This document shows, piece by piece, positions 9,663 to 20,849 of a DNA stretch of 64,000 nt. The translations under genes were made by a program, and so were the position numbers. How positions within the stretch are numbered: the stretch's first letter is position 1; every line of letters starts with the position of its first letter. The DNA lies in the NCBI GenBank assembly GCA_905221605.1, contig CAJNDS010001424.1, forward strand, positions 615,450 through 679,449, read 5' to 3'. Below the pieces are notes generated by a model. The model ran no database searches. It saw nothing but the letters and a program-made list of their open reading frames with translations, and was not told the origin of the DNA. The DNA is from Symbiodinium natans (Eukaryota; Sar; Dinophyceae; Suessiales; Symbiodiniaceae).

Positions 9663-9860
9663 GGGTTTAGGGCTTAGGGTTTAGGGTATAGGGTTTAGGG
9701 TTACATGGTCCCTTAGTATGGGCCCTTAAACGGGTACCTCTTATATACCCCCTATACCCTATACGAACTAAGGGCCCATACATCCGAACTCTTTGAAGCA
9801 GGTGAGGGACGGGATTAAGGGCCCATATGAAACTCCCCTGGGAAGCTCGCATTCTGCAGT
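9663..9860. mobile_element. F5 element copy (TTACATGGTCCCTTAGTATGG)
   Basis: After a TTTAGGG run comes GTTACATGGTCCCTTAGTATG, with a matching TAAGGGCCCATACAT further on. Related copies are at 21.69, 46.08 and 48.39 kb. The text before it (GGTAGTTACATGGGTTGAA) recurs near 21.62 kb. Confidence 0.65.
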
Positions 9861-10040
9861 TTTGAAGGAGTTGCCCTAAACCCTAAACCCTAAACCCTAA
9901 ACCCTAAACCCTAAACCCTAAACCCTAAACCCGGGTTTAGGGGTCCTTCGGGGTCCTTCGGGGTCCTTAGGGGTCCTTAGGGGTCCTTAGGCTTGCTGAG
10001 GCGTTCTGCGGCGTTCTTCGGGGTGCTTGGGGGGTTCCTT

Positions 10041-10136
10041 AGGTTTAGGGTTTAGGGTTTAGGGTTTAGGGTTTAGGGTTTAGGGTTTAGGGTTTAGGGT
10101 TTAGGGTTTAGGGTTTAGGGTTTAGGGTTTAGGGTC
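10041..10136. repeat. TTTAGGG array
   Basis: About 14 near-perfect TTTAGGG units, preceded at 9938-9990 by tandem GGGGTCCTTCG/GGGGTCCTTAG units. Confidence 0.95.
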
Positions 10137-10344
10137 CAGAAGTTTTGAAGTGGGCCCCCTTCAAGTACGAAGCTTCATGTCAGCAGCTATACTTGCAACT
10201 CAGCAGGTCCATCTGCATGGCCAATGGCCAATGCTGCCTAACGCATTGACTTGCCCCAACCCCTCAGGGTTCAAGCCACAGACCTGCAGCACCCAAAATC
10301 CTTATGGTTACAGACCTCAAGCTCCCTGACCGACATGAGTAGAG

Positions 10345-10846
10345 GAGAGGATTGAGACTTGCTACGGCGACATCGCCGAGTTTGGCGGCAAGGGTCCCGA
10401 GACGCGCCGGATCAACGCCGAAGGCCGGCTTGAGTGGCAGCCTGTAGCCTGCAACACTATGAATCAGCAGGCCCTAAACCCTAAAATCTCATCCCTAAAC
10501 CCTAAATCCTAAACCCTAAACCCTACAAATTGGTAGGTCATAATCGCCCGATGGCAACATGTAATCAGCCTCCACAACAAAAAAATCACAGGTGCTTGGG
10601 GGAGCTTTCGGGTGTCGTGATCGTAAGCTCCTAAAACCCTACACCCTAGGGTTTAGGGTTTAGATCTTAGGGTTTAGGGTTTAGGGTCTAGGGTTTAGGC
10701 TTTAGGGTTTAAGGTTTAGGGCTACTATGGTTTGAACCCAACAGGTGCGACTTCGGCTTGCTGTCAGGCAGCCTTTCAGGGCTTCGGGGGCTTCGGGTGC
10801 TCTGCACCTGGTTGATGGTGACACCAGTAACCTGCCGGCGCCAAGG
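10345..10846 (+). CDS. Two in-phase exons of an unidentified protein
   Basis: Exon 10345-10470 (42 codons) reads ERIETCYGDIAEFGGKGPET, then RRINAEGRLEWQPVACNTMN. Exon 10745-10846 (34 codons) follows an ACAG acceptor and reads VRLRLAVRQPFRASGASGAL, then HLVDGDTSNLPAPR, ending at a GTAACG donor. Both are phase 0, so they join cleanly. The 10471-10744 intron holds CCCTAAA and TTTAGGG runs facing each other. No family recognised. Confidence 0.4.
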
Positions 10847-11366
10847 GTAACGATGCGAAGGTCCCCTTGTATGAGTCCTAAACCCTAAACCCTAAGCCCG
10901 TTAGGATGGTGGGAGGTGTTCAATTTCAGCCAAGAGCCCCCTCTAAACCCTTAACCTCTCTGAACCGAGGGAACCCCATGCTTTAGGGACTCTCTGGCAT
11001 ATGGCCAGTGAGTCCGCCATCTTTAAAGGACACAAGGAGGGACCCCCTAGAAGGTACCTGTATATAATCTTTTTCCTCTATGTATATATGTACACTATAT
11101 ATATATATACACACACCTTACATATAGTCCCCCATATAACAAAGCAGCCCCTACATGACACCTAAGCCCTAAGCCCTACGCCTCCCTTGCCAGGGTCCCT
11201 CCCTTAGTCCCTTGATTCATGGAAACCCGAAATCCCGAACGGTCAGATTTGAAAGCTGCCCTCAACCTGCAGCAGGGATAGTGAAGACCCCTGAACCCTA
11301 AAACGTCAAGCAAAACAGGGTTTAGGGTTTAGGGTTAGGGTTTAGGGTTTAGGGTTCACTAAACAG

Positions 11367-11451
11367 GCAACAGCTACCTCCAGAACCACTTCCCGCGGCT
11401 GAGCTACATCCGAAGAGCCAGACCACTGGATTGGACGCCGCCCGGAGGTCG
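11367..11451 (+). CDS. Candidate exon, unidentified
   Basis: AAACAG acceptor, then an open frame GNSYLQNHFPRLSYIRRARP, with TTTAGGG on both sides. A second frame (QQLPPEPLPAAELHPKS) is also open, so the reading is not certain. The first frame distantly recalls a cyclophilin segment; not claimed. Confidence 0.25.
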
Positions 11452-11582
11452 CAGTTTAGAGTTTAGGGTTTGGGGCTTGGGGTTTCAGCATGAGTGGCCA
11501 GCTCCTTGTTCGAAGGGGACCCCAAACCCGAAACCCTAAACCCGAAACCCTGAACCCCGAAACCCTAAACCCTCAACCCTCA

Positions 11583-11806
11583 ACCCTCAACCCTAAACCC
11601 TAAACCCTAAACCCTAAACCCTAAAGGACCGAAGACTTTTGAAAAAAAACACGGCAGGTGGCGAGGCTGTGGTGGAGGCGGCGCTGGTGCCTTCGAGGCC
11701 TTGTCAGGGCTTTAGGGTTTAGGGTTTAGGGTTTAGGGTTTAGGGTTTAGGGTTTAGGGTTTAGGGTTTAGGGTTTAGGGTTTAGGGTTTAGGGTTTAGG
11801 GTTTAG
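11583..11806. repeat. Inverted pair of telomeric arrays around a possible exon
   Basis: CCCTAAA at about 11583-11625 and TTTAGGG at 11711-11806 flank a GC-rich piece (11655-11710, open as TAGGEAVVEAALVPS). The head-to-head arrays form a potential large hairpin. Confidence 0.8.
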
Positions 11807-11951
11807 GCGGAGTTGTCGACTGCTGCTTGCAACCGGGGTAGTCAGGGGTTTAGGGTAGTTTAGGTTAAAATTTAGGGTTTTAGGGTTTTGGGCTTTTCGG
11901 TTTTTAGGGTTTTAGGGTTTTAGGGTTTTGAGGTTTTGAGGTTTTGGGGTT

Positions 11952-12061
11952 GGGATGTTCCCCCTTCTACTAACAGTCCTTAGATAGGGATTACAAAAGG
12001 GGAGGGCGTGCTACAATCCATTGCGGACTGTCAGCATAAGGGCCATAAGGGGGAACATCCC
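11952..12061. mobile_element. F3 element
   Basis: TIR GGGATGTTCCCCCTTCTAC at the left mirrors AAGGGGGAACATCCC at the right. Inner repeat: ACAGTCCTTAGATAGGG against GCGGACTGTCAGC. Other copies are near 29.7, 41.8, 49.1, 55.4 and 60.5 kb. Confidence 0.85.
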
Positions 12062-12399
12062 AACTTTAGGGCATAAAGGTCAAGAGCACTTGGGGGGGGG
12101 GGGCGCCTAGGCGAAGGTTTGGGATGTGGGCTTTTGGGGCTAAGCAGAACACGCTTGTCCATCCCGCGGCCACCCGAGTTGCCTGAACCCGAAACCCTGC
12201 TGTCCTTTTGGGAGTCACGTGGAGCCACCACAGGCCGGCAGACCCTAACTCCTTAAGACTTAGCCCTTAGGGTTCAGAGTTCAGCCGTATTCTTTTCTGG
12301 GGCCTCAAAACCCCAACCCCTAAACTCGTAAACTAGACCTACTCCGGGTCATGTGAAGCCCCTGAGTGATGCACTCGACGACATGATTCCACGTCGGCC

Positions 12400-13735
12400 C
12401 GAGAGCCCCCCCCCCCCCCCCCCCCCCCCACGAAACAAATCATAATATGTGTGTATGTATATACACAATAGTCCCGTTCCTGCCCTTATAAGAGAGGGCA
12501 TTTGTTTTGATTTGTTGTGTTTTTTTGGGGGGGGGTTCTTAAGCAAATAGGAGGGTTCGTAAAGTAGCCTTTCACCCTGAACCCTAAAGCCTAAACCCAT
12601 TTTTTTGTGGGCGGGGTCTTAAGCAAATGGTAGCTGATGAGTTTTGTCTGGCTTCAGGGTCTTCTACGCTCAGTCGAGCCCGGATCCCCACACGGGAAAG
12701 CCTCCACGAAGATGGCAAGCCTCTCCATCTTAGGGTCTAGGGTTTAGGGTTAAGGGTTTAGGGTTTACGGTTTAGGGTTTGGGGTTTGGGGTTTAGGGTT
12801 TGGGGTTTAGGGTTTCGGGTTTCAGAACTCCCAGGAACACTGCGCAGGCAGCTGCCAGAGAGGCCCGAATCTTTGGGACCAGATCTTTGCGGTTTAGGGT
12901 TTAGGGTTAAGGGTTAAGGGTTTAGGGTTTAGGGTTTAGGGTTTAGGGTCCAAGTTCGGAATACAGATTTTTGAGAATCACTCACAGGGGTTCTTTCTTG
13001 TGGTTTAAACGGTGTATTCCTAAACCCTAAACCCTAAACCCTAAACCTAAGCCCTAGACCCTAAACCCTAAACCCTAAACCCTATACCCTAAACCCTAAA
13101 CCCTAAACCCTAAACCTATGGGGGACTGATAGCCTCCAGCAAGCCCGAACTAAGGACTGTGATGCCGTCCGTATGCGTAACGGGGAGGTTTCAACGAGGG
13201 TCGAGCGAAACCCTATCCCTAAACCCCAATCCCCAAACCCTAAACCCTAACCCTAAACCCTAATCTGCTCTCTCAAACCATCCCTGAACCCTGAACCCAA
13301 GTGCCTGCAACCCCCAGAGGCAAGAAAGAAAAGGGAACTCGGAAACATCCCAAACCCAACCCTAAACCGTAAACCCTAAACCGTAAACCCTAAACCGTAA
13401 ACCCTAAACCCTAAACCCTAAACCCTAAACCCTAAACCCTAAACCCTAAACCCTAAACCCTAAACCCTAAACCCTAAACCCTAAACCCTAAACCCTAAAG
13501 CCTAAGCCGTGAAAGGGGCTGATGAGCCACCTGTTGACTCACGTCGTGTTACAAAAATCAACTCTTTGGCAACCCTATACCCTAAGCCCTAAACCCTAAA
13601 CCCTACTAAACCCCAAATCCAAACCCTAAACCCTGAACCCTGAACCCTAAACCCTAAACCCTCAACCCTAAACCCTAAACCCTTAACCCTAAACCCTAAA
13701 CCCTTAACCCTAAACCCTAAACCCTAAACCCTACA
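12400..13735. other. Telomeric-array block with small candidate exons
   Basis: Poly-C lies at 12408-12429. An F2-like right end (GGTCTTAAGCAAATGGTAG) at 12616-12634 precedes a CTTCAG acceptor at 12657 with a short open frame. Other open pieces are 12854-12890 and 13133-13207 (the second reads SLQQARTKDCDAVRMRNG). Arrays: TTTAGGG 12725-12815 and 12890-12950; CCCTAAA 13019-13118, 13340-13500 and 13590-13733. At 13367-13400 CCCTAAA alternates with CCGTAAA in a dimer pattern. Confidence 0.45.
13340..13500. repeat. CCCTAAA array with CCGTAAA dimers
   Basis: Alternating CCCTAAA/CCGTAAA units at the left, then about 15 uniform CCCTAAA units. Confidence 0.95.
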
Positions 13736-13741
13736 CTTCTT

Positions 13742-16139
13742 CGACTCGAGGCCCAGCTGCGCGCAAGTGAAGCCGGTCACTCAGCCCTACTGGCTGCGCA
13801 GGCCAAGGCCCGGCATCAGGGTTTAGGGTTTTGGGGTTTTAGGGTTTTAGGGGTTTAGGGTTTTAGAGGATTTTAGATGGTTTTGGAGGCTTTTCGAGGC
13901 TTTCGGAGGGTTTTTGGGATTTAGGGTTTGGAGGGTTTTAGTGTTTTCGGGTTTCTTTTTTTGGGGGCTTTAGGTGTTTTTGGAGTTTTTTGCTTTTTGT
14001 TTTAAGGGTTTTGGGGTGTTTGGGTTCTGGCGTTTTAGGGTTTAGGGGTTTTAGGGGGGATTGTGGGGCTTTTAGGGCTTTTAGGGCGTTTAGGGTTTTA
14101 GGGTTTTTGTGTTTTGGGTTTTAGGGTTTAAGGGTTTTTAGGGTTTTAGGGCAGAGGGTTTAGGGTAGAGGGGCTTAGATTCTTCACTTTGCATCCTTTG
14201 AGCTAACTCCAGAAAGTTGGAGCATGGTGCTTAGAGCTGGGATTCATTTAGTCAGTGGGAAGAAGTGCGATGGATGACGAATCGATGTGGTTGTGCCAGA
14301 ATATACAGTAGAACGGCCGTAGAATCTGCCTTGCAAAGAACATTCCATGAGAATGATATGTTGTTTCTTGTCGATCTGTGCTGGGTCAATTCTATAAACT
14401 TATACTTATATATATATATATACACATGTATATATATATACATATATATATATATGCGTATGTATATATGTATATGCGTATGTATATATGTATATGCGTA
14501 TATGATATAATCTATTCATTTATCTTCATGTTTATATTTATACTTATGTTTATATTTGTATGTCTATTTTTTATATTCATGTTATATGTATATGCATATT
14601 CATATTTATATTTATATTTATTTATATTTATATCCTAGTACTAAGAAAAACTAAAGTTGGCTCGTTGTCTGGGCCTGAGTTCCCCGGCAGCCTCGCAGTC
14701 GCGGTTGCAAAAAAAGGGCAACTACCCTCAGATATATGATTAAGGCAAGAGAGAATCTAAACCCTAAACCCTAAACCCCAAACCCCAAACCCCAAACCCC
14801 AAAACCCCTTTTCCCGCGGAAGGATCCGGAAGAAGCGATCCGGGCTGCCGCCACGGCTCGCCATGCAGCGCAGGCTGCCCAGGCCCACGGCGGGGTTTAG
14901 GGTTTGGGGTTAAGGGTTTAGGGTTTGGGGCTTAGGGTTTGGGGCTTCGGGTTTAGTTTCGGGTTTCGGGATTAGGGTTTTGGGCTTGCAGGGTTTAGGG
15001 TTTGGGGTTTTGGGATTAGGGTTCAGGGTTCAGGGTTTGCAGGGTTTGTTCACTGTTTAGGGGCCTTAAGAAGTTTCAGGCATAGAATAGTCAGGATTTA
15101 GGGTGAATTGGGTTTCTAGGGTTTATATGTCTTAAGGGTTTGGAATTTGGGCATATAGGGTTAGGGGTCGTAAGGTTTTCGGATTTAGGGTTGAGGGTGG
15201 TCGTTTCGCACGAGCCACTGCAGCGCTCCTATCCGACATCTGCGGGTTTCCGAAAATAGGACCTTGTCATCTTCTCATCCTTTTCTGGGATCAAAGCACA
15301 TCAACCATAGTCCTACTCAGGGTTTGGCAGTTTCACTAGTTGTGCTAGAACTACGCCCAGCTAGAACTACACTTTCCTAAAGCCTACCCCCCCCCCCCCC
15401 CCCAAAAAAAAACAAAGCTAAACCTCTTTAAGCCCAAGGTAACAACCCCTGAGGCTACACCCTAATACCACCCTAAAACCCTCTGATCACTAAAAACCTT
15501 ATACCACCCTAAACCCATGACCCTAAACCCTAAACCCTAAACCCTAAGCCCTAAACCCTAAACCCTAAACCCTATACCCTATACCCTATAAACCCTAAAC
15601 CCTAAACCCTATAAACCCTAAACTCCCGCAAGTAGGCCGCGGCTGAAGCGGCAGAGGCCGCCAGTGCTGCGCTCCTGGGTCGGCGTGCCCAGCGTGGTGG
15701 GGGGAGGGGGGGGGGGGGGTTTCGCGAGGTAAGTTTATAGGGTTTAGGGTTAGGGTTTAGGGTTTTAGGGACGAGTATAGATTTTCTTTTTCCTGCTTTG
15801 TGTTCTACAGATGAATATATATATACACACATGTACATTTTTTGTTTTTTGCTTATCTATTTACATGTTTTATTTGTCTGCTTTTTAATGTTTCTTCTAG
15901 CTGCCGACACCAGATGCGCACAATGTTCCTGGCATTTTCAGAAAGAACTGATTTCAGAACAATATGGCATTGTAAGTTGTCTGCTTAAACAAAGCGACCA
16001 GTGCATCAAGTGGCAAGAGCATCCATGCTCGAAACCTTGCACCCGCAGACCCCCAGCCCGAAACTCCAAAAGCGCGCACGCAAATCCTCGAAGAGCTTCA
16101 CATGCCAGCAAGTTTCTTCAAAATAGGTGTGTCGCCTAG
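13742..16139 (+). CDS. Ala/Arg/Glu-rich coiled-coil exons and a Cys-containing terminal exon
   Basis: Exon pieces between telomeric arrays: 13742-13819 (RLEAQLRASEAGHSALLAAQ then AKARHQ), 14817-14892 (RKDPEEAIRAAATARHAAQA), and 15636-15698 (AAAEAAEAASAALLGRRAQR). All three share helical, Ala-rich composition, suggesting one long coiled-coil protein. A further exon at 15901-16139 follows a strong TTTCTTCTAG acceptor and reads ADTRCAQCSWHFQKELISEQ, then YGIVSCLLKQSDQCIKWQ, to a stop; a GTAAGT at 15973 may end it earlier. Phases between pieces were not confirmed, so one gene is inferred, not shown. Confidence 0.35.
14160..14660. other. AT-rich spacer inside the coiled-coil gene
   Basis: 14401-14510 is a TA/TATATGCGTATG microsatellite and 14510-14640 is T/A-rich. 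ORFs are Tyr/Ile repeats. A diverged G/T-rich derivative of TTTTAGGG fills 13820-14170. Confidence 0.6.
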
Positions 16140-16875
16140 GCCACAAACGCATGTCAGCAGAAAAGACAACATAATCACGGTTTCCGTTGCGGCGGATTTC
16201 TTCAGGGTTGTGGTTTGTTCAAGGTTCGTGCGGGTTTCATGCTTTTTCAGGGCTTGAGGGTTACTAGGCTTCTATTTTTTGTTGGTCTGTTTAGGGACCG
16301 GTCTCGGGACTGATGATGCAATTGGGATGAAGGGCTCAAAGATTTTAAGGGTTTGGGGGGGCCAGTAGTCTCTCCTCTTGCTTAAGAACCCCCTAAACAT
16401 TTCTTCCGTATAAGGGGAATATAGGGACTATTAGCTTTCATATTTTTGCGGTTCCGAAGCAAATAGTAGTTCTGCCTTCTAGTGCCATATCGTAGTAGTT
16501 CTGCCTTCTAGTGCCAGATCGTAGCTCGTTGGACATGCCATCCTGCTAGCTCGTGTTGCTTTATGACGCAGTGCTGGCTACTGCCCACCGCGGCCGTACC
16601 AGCACGATACAAAGCCTGATAGCCTAAACCCTAAACCCTAATTAAATCCTAAACCCTCCTAAACCCTAGGTGGGGTTTGTGCCGCCCTCACAAGTAGTAG
16701 CGGTAGGCCATTTTTGTCTGACGAACACCCGGTCTATAAACCCCTAAACCCTAAACCGCAAGACTTGAAGCATACCTCGCTCTAAGGTGCGCGAGGAGAG
16801 TCATGGCGAGCTTCGTCGCCCCCGCGGCGCAGCGCCTCGTCCTGGGCTACCGTCCCTCTCCAACCCTTGCTTAGA

Positions 16876-17126
16876 CCACTATTTGCTTGGTTGTCAAAAT
16901 GATGGTGCCTTTTTGGATCCCTCTTATGGTACGGCACCTATAGGGTGTACCCCAAAAGGGCTTGACAACCACCATTTGGCTAAGAACCGGCAGAAAAATC
17001 AAAGCATTGCCCTCATAAGGAAGGACATTTTTATTATTGTCATTATTATTATTATTGTTGTTTTTTTTTTTTTTTTTTTTTTTTGGGGGGGGGGGGGGGG
17101 TGGGGGGTTTCTTAAGCAAATAGTAG
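16876..17126. mobile_element. F2 element with poly-T/poly-G core
   Basis: Left CCACTATTTGCTTGG, right GGTTTCTTAAGCAAATAGTAG. The inside holds an ATT run, about 25 T and about 15 G just before the right TIR. A second half-copy (CCATTTGGCTAAGAACC) inside suggests nesting or duplication. Confidence 0.7.
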
Positions 17127-17656
17127 TAGAGGTTCGTGTTAGACGTAGAGGTTCTACGTAATTAGGGTAACGATGGCTATGGCCTTCTCTAGGGCGCTTA
17201 GAACCCCACTAAAAGGGTCCAAGGAACCTTCAAGCAAGCTCTAAGCCCTGAGCCCTAAACCCTAAACCCTAAACCCTAAACCCTAAACCCTAAACCCTAA
17301 ACCCTAAACCCTAAACCTAGGCGGGTGGCAAAAAACCCTAAACCGTTACATAGCCATGAACCCCCCCCCAAGTGGGTTCACGCAGCCAGGCCTCGCCGCT
17401 CCGCCGGGAGACCGCGCGCCTGCCAGCCACAGGCAGGTTGAGGGTTTAGGGTTTGGGGTTTAGGGTTTAGGGTTTGGGGTTTGGGGTTTTGGGTTGTTAG
17501 GGTTTAGGGTTATGGGCTCATTTGTTCTTTTTGATGTTTATGGGGAACAGGGGTTGGGGTTTAGGGATCACGAAAGGTTTGACCCAGGGTTGAGATGCGC
17601 TCAGGGTGTCCAGATGTCTGCCGAGATAAGTCCTTCCGCAAGCGCTTTCATCGCTT

Positions 17657-17735
17657 TGTGGTGCTGTACTGTAACTTTACATCTTTAGCCTTTTTGGGTT
17701 TATTGGGTTTCTTAAGAAGGCAGCTAAACATTAAA
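17657..17735. mobile_element. F6 repeat copy 1
   Basis: TTTGTGGTGCTGTACTGTAA through GGTTTATTGGGTTTCTTAAG and AAGGCAGCTAAA. Two tandem, closely similar units occur at 59766-59910. Confidence 0.7.
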
Positions 17736-17990
17736 TTTGTAGCTACCCTGCTCAGAGCAGCCAAGTTCGCAGGTCTGCGAGCGTGGGGAGTTTTCGCTCC
17801 GGCCGATCTAGCGTTCCCTTTATGATCCAGCTGCTCGGTGCGGAACAGGGGAAGGGCTCCCTTTGTGGGGGTTACTTTTGGGGAGATCAGAAAAGACTAC
17901 TTGCTGCATGTTGAGGGGTCGTTGTTGGGGAAATGAGCCGCGAAAAGGGTTTAAACCCTAAACCCTAAACCCTAAATCTATGCTCGGCAG

Positions 17991-18173
17991 ATTTGGGGTC
18001 CTCGCTTGCGGGACTCCTTTGTGTCGTGGCTCAAGTCACCAGGGCATCACATAAATGGAGGGCTCCAGGCGCCCGGAAAGAGACGCAAATCACCCCTTAA
18101 TCAGGGTCTGTACCTTAAGAGACCACTGATGAAAAATGAAGAGTCGACGGCAAGAGTCTATGGGTGCTTTTAA
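17991..18173 (+). CDS. Terminal exon, 60 codons, unidentified
   Basis: A CTCGGCAG acceptor after a CCCTAAA run opens exactly 60 codons plus TAA: IWGPRLRDSFVSWLKSPGHH, INGGLQAPGKRRKSPLNQGL, YLKRPLMKNEESTARVYGCF. There is no Met at the start, so it is an internal-to-terminal exon. The basic GKRRKSP may be a nuclear signal. Function unknown. Confidence 0.45.
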   Translation: MWGPRLRDSFVSWLKSPGHHINGGLQAPGKRRKSPLNQGLYLKRPLMKNEESTARVYGCF

Positions 18174-18739
18174 GGTATGTTCCTTGCCTCGAAGGGTTTT
18201 TTGGGCTTCCGCCGGGCAAGCATTGTGTTGCTGAGGCGACCTACAATAACACCACCCGCGATGTACCTCGGCTGGGATGAAGCCCCCGGGCCCTCGGCAG
18301 CTCAAAATCCTCGAGAATTCAGCCAGGTTGAGGGTTAGGGTTAGGATTTAGGGGTTAGGATTTAGGGTTTAGGGTTTAGGGTTTAGGGTTTAGGTTCATG
18401 GCCACTGAACTGAAGGGGGTTCCCGATCACAGCTCTCGAAGGGTTCATGCAGTCCAAGGTTCTGCAGTCCCTAATTAAGGGTTTAGGGCTTCGAGGGCTT
18501 AAGCACAGCCCACCAGGTTTCTAAGAACATTTCACCAAGCCCAAAACACATACCCCTTCACCTAGGGGGGGGGATTTTTACCATACCCCGAAATTTCTTT
18601 CAAAGGGTATGCCCAAGGGTATGTTGAACATTTTTAGACGGTTGCAAGAATTTGCGCAAAGGGCATTCGCCGGGGTCTGGGTGCCTTGTCTTTTTAGGGT
18701 TTGGGTTTAGGGTTTAGGGTTTAGGGTTTAGGGTTTAGG

Positions 18740-20436
18740 GATCTGACTGTTAGTGGCGTTCGTTACGTAGCCAACAGTTGGACTTTCAACCTTTTTGGGT
18801 GTCTGATTTAGTAAGAACAGTCAAGTTTACTCTTTTGTTTAGCTAGCAAATGGAGAGTAGCGTTATATGAATACCCGAAGCCCGGGCCTACTCCAAGCCC
18901 TAAACCCTAAGCGCCCCAAACTTTGAGAACACTAAACTCGCCCCTGGCATTCTCAAGGCACCTGGCTCCAGAAGTTTGGCCCTAAACCCTAAACCCTAAA
19001 CCCTAAACCCTAAACCCTAAACCCTAAACCCTAAACCCTAAACCCTAAACCCTAAGGGCCCAAGGCGAATGTGATTCTTTGGAGAACTTGGGAACTGGGA
19101 GCCTCAATGCAGATGTGAGTAGTAAGCAGAAGATGATGGGGGGGGGGGGGGCGGTACCTACAACTCCCTAGCTCCATGCCAGATCTCCTGCTACTTGCTT
19201 AAGAACCCCCGCCAACAGATAGATACAAATGCTCTTCCTGGTCAGGGTAATAAAAAATGGGTGCAGTTTTCTATGTTTTTGGGGGGGAGTATACAAGGAA
19301 CCAGACGGAACGGCCTTGTTTCTGACCATAAAACCATTCAAGAGCAGCGGCCAGTGCGGACTGCGGATGTCAGAAACACAACAGGCTGATTCTAGGATTC
19401 ATCGCTCATTTTAGGGCTTAGGGTATAAGGTTTAGGGTTTAAAGTTTAGGGTTTAGAGTTTAGGGTTTAGGGTAGTTTAGGGTTTAAGGTTTAGGGTTTA
19501 GGGTTGTCCCGACTTGTATTGAGGCAGTCGGCACGTGGGCACAACAGCTATGCGCCTCGACTCGATTAGGCCCCAACAAAAACACAGAAACATAGGGTCC
19601 AGGGTTCAGGGTTTAGGGTTTAGGGTTTGGGGTTTTCGGAATCCTCCTTATAGGGGCCCTTAGACCCCAATAGTAGGATCCTTATGTTTATGTGGTTTTT
19701 TTGGGGCCCGAATGAAACGGGTTCTTGGTAGGGAATGAGGCCAATGAGCTCTCTAAGCCCTAAAGCCCTAAAGCCTAGAAACGAGCAAGCCCTAAACCCG
19801 AAGAAGGCATATAGCTAAACACTAGTAAACCCTAAACCTCAACCCTAAACCCTAAACCCTAACCCCTAAACCGTAAACCCTAAACCCTAAGCAAGAATGT
19901 ACCTAATTCCCGAATTCCCCATTGGAGTGCCAGTAGGGAAAATTTCCAGCTTGCATCTGCAAGCCCTGGGCTCGGTGTGCAAGACGCCAAAAACAGGGTG
20001 CGATCTTAGGGTTTAGGGTTTAGGGTTTAGGGTGTAGGAGCCCGCCAAGGTGCCCCACGCCTCACTGCCATCGACACCTATGTGGCCACAGCCTATGCTG
20101 CCGCAGGCTGCCAAGTCAACGTCTAAGGCAGACCATTCGAAGTGGGGTTCAGGGTTTAGGGTTTAGGGTTCAGGGTTCAGGGTTTAGGGCTTAGGGTGTG
20201 GGATTTAGGGTGTAGGATTTAGGGTTTTGGGGTGCTTCGAAGTGGGGGTATGTTCGGGAAGCTATGGCAAAAAGCTTATTGAGGGTGCTTGTAACCTACT
20301 TATAAGTATTCATGAACCTTCGAGTAGAGCAACCCTGTTTGTCCTTCAAGAACAAGTAACAAGAAGTGGTTTTCTCACCCAAATGCCAAGGGCAAGGTCA
20401 GATCTGTCTTGCGCGTGTGAGAGGAGGTAGGGAGCG

Positions 20437-20487
<51 letters not shown>

Positions 20488-20605
20488 AGAAGAACGTCAG
20501 CCAGGAGGACAGGTGCAGAGCACGCAAATCGACACCCAAGACGATGCACAGGAGGAGGACGAGGGGGCCACTGAAGAGGATCCACGCGAGGGGACCGACA
20601 AGTGA
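18740..20605 (+). CDS. Scattered exons ending in an acidic C-terminus
   Basis: Candidate exons are 18740-18791 (DLTVSGVRYVANSWTFN), 19065-19114 (acceptor CAAG; ANVILWRTWELGASMQ; donor GTGAGT) and 19896-19998 (acceptor GCAAG; MYLIPEFPIGVPVGKISSLH then LQALGSVCKTPKTG). The last candidate ends at 20605 with TGA and reads QVQSTQIDTQDDAQEEDEGA then TEEDPREGTDK, preceded by a GA microsatellite. That they form one gene is inferred from order and strand only. Confidence 0.3.
18981..19054. repeat. CCCTAAA array
   Basis: About 10 perfect units, ending at a CAAG acceptor-like edge. Confidence 0.95.
20441..20484. repeat. (GA)n microsatellite
   Basis: About 22 GA units. A second (GA)n lies at 20759-20808. 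Both overlap low-complexity Arg-Glu ORFs that should not be taken as protein. Confidence 0.95.
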
Positions 20606-20755
20606 GGGGCCCGAAGCTAGTAGAACCAGCACCTTTCGTCCAAACAAACGGGATTACCAATGTGTAACAAACCCGTCTTTTCACCAAGACAGAGCAGCGG
20701 GCCAGCGTGGCCGGGGTTCCTCTCTCCTGGGGGGGGGGCCTCTTCGCTGGGTAGA

Positions 20756-20803
<48 letters not shown>

Positions 20804-20849
20804 GAGAGATGTAGTGTCCAGCTCACACCATCTAATACCCTGGCCATGC

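Larger units (their letters stand above)
16140..17990. other. Spacer with F2 and F6 elements
   Basis: No confident gene. F2 pieces lie at 16380-16470 and 16876-17126. A direct repeat GTAGTTCTGCCTTCTAGTGC occurs twice (16465-16520). CCCTAAA runs at 17250-17319. The first copy of F6 lies at 17657-17735. A possible exon at 16783-16865 reads KVREESHGELRRPRGAAPRP. Confidence 0.45.

Noticed and set aside
11367-11451. Cyclophilin exon
   Set aside because: The match is a short loose pattern, and a second frame is equally open.
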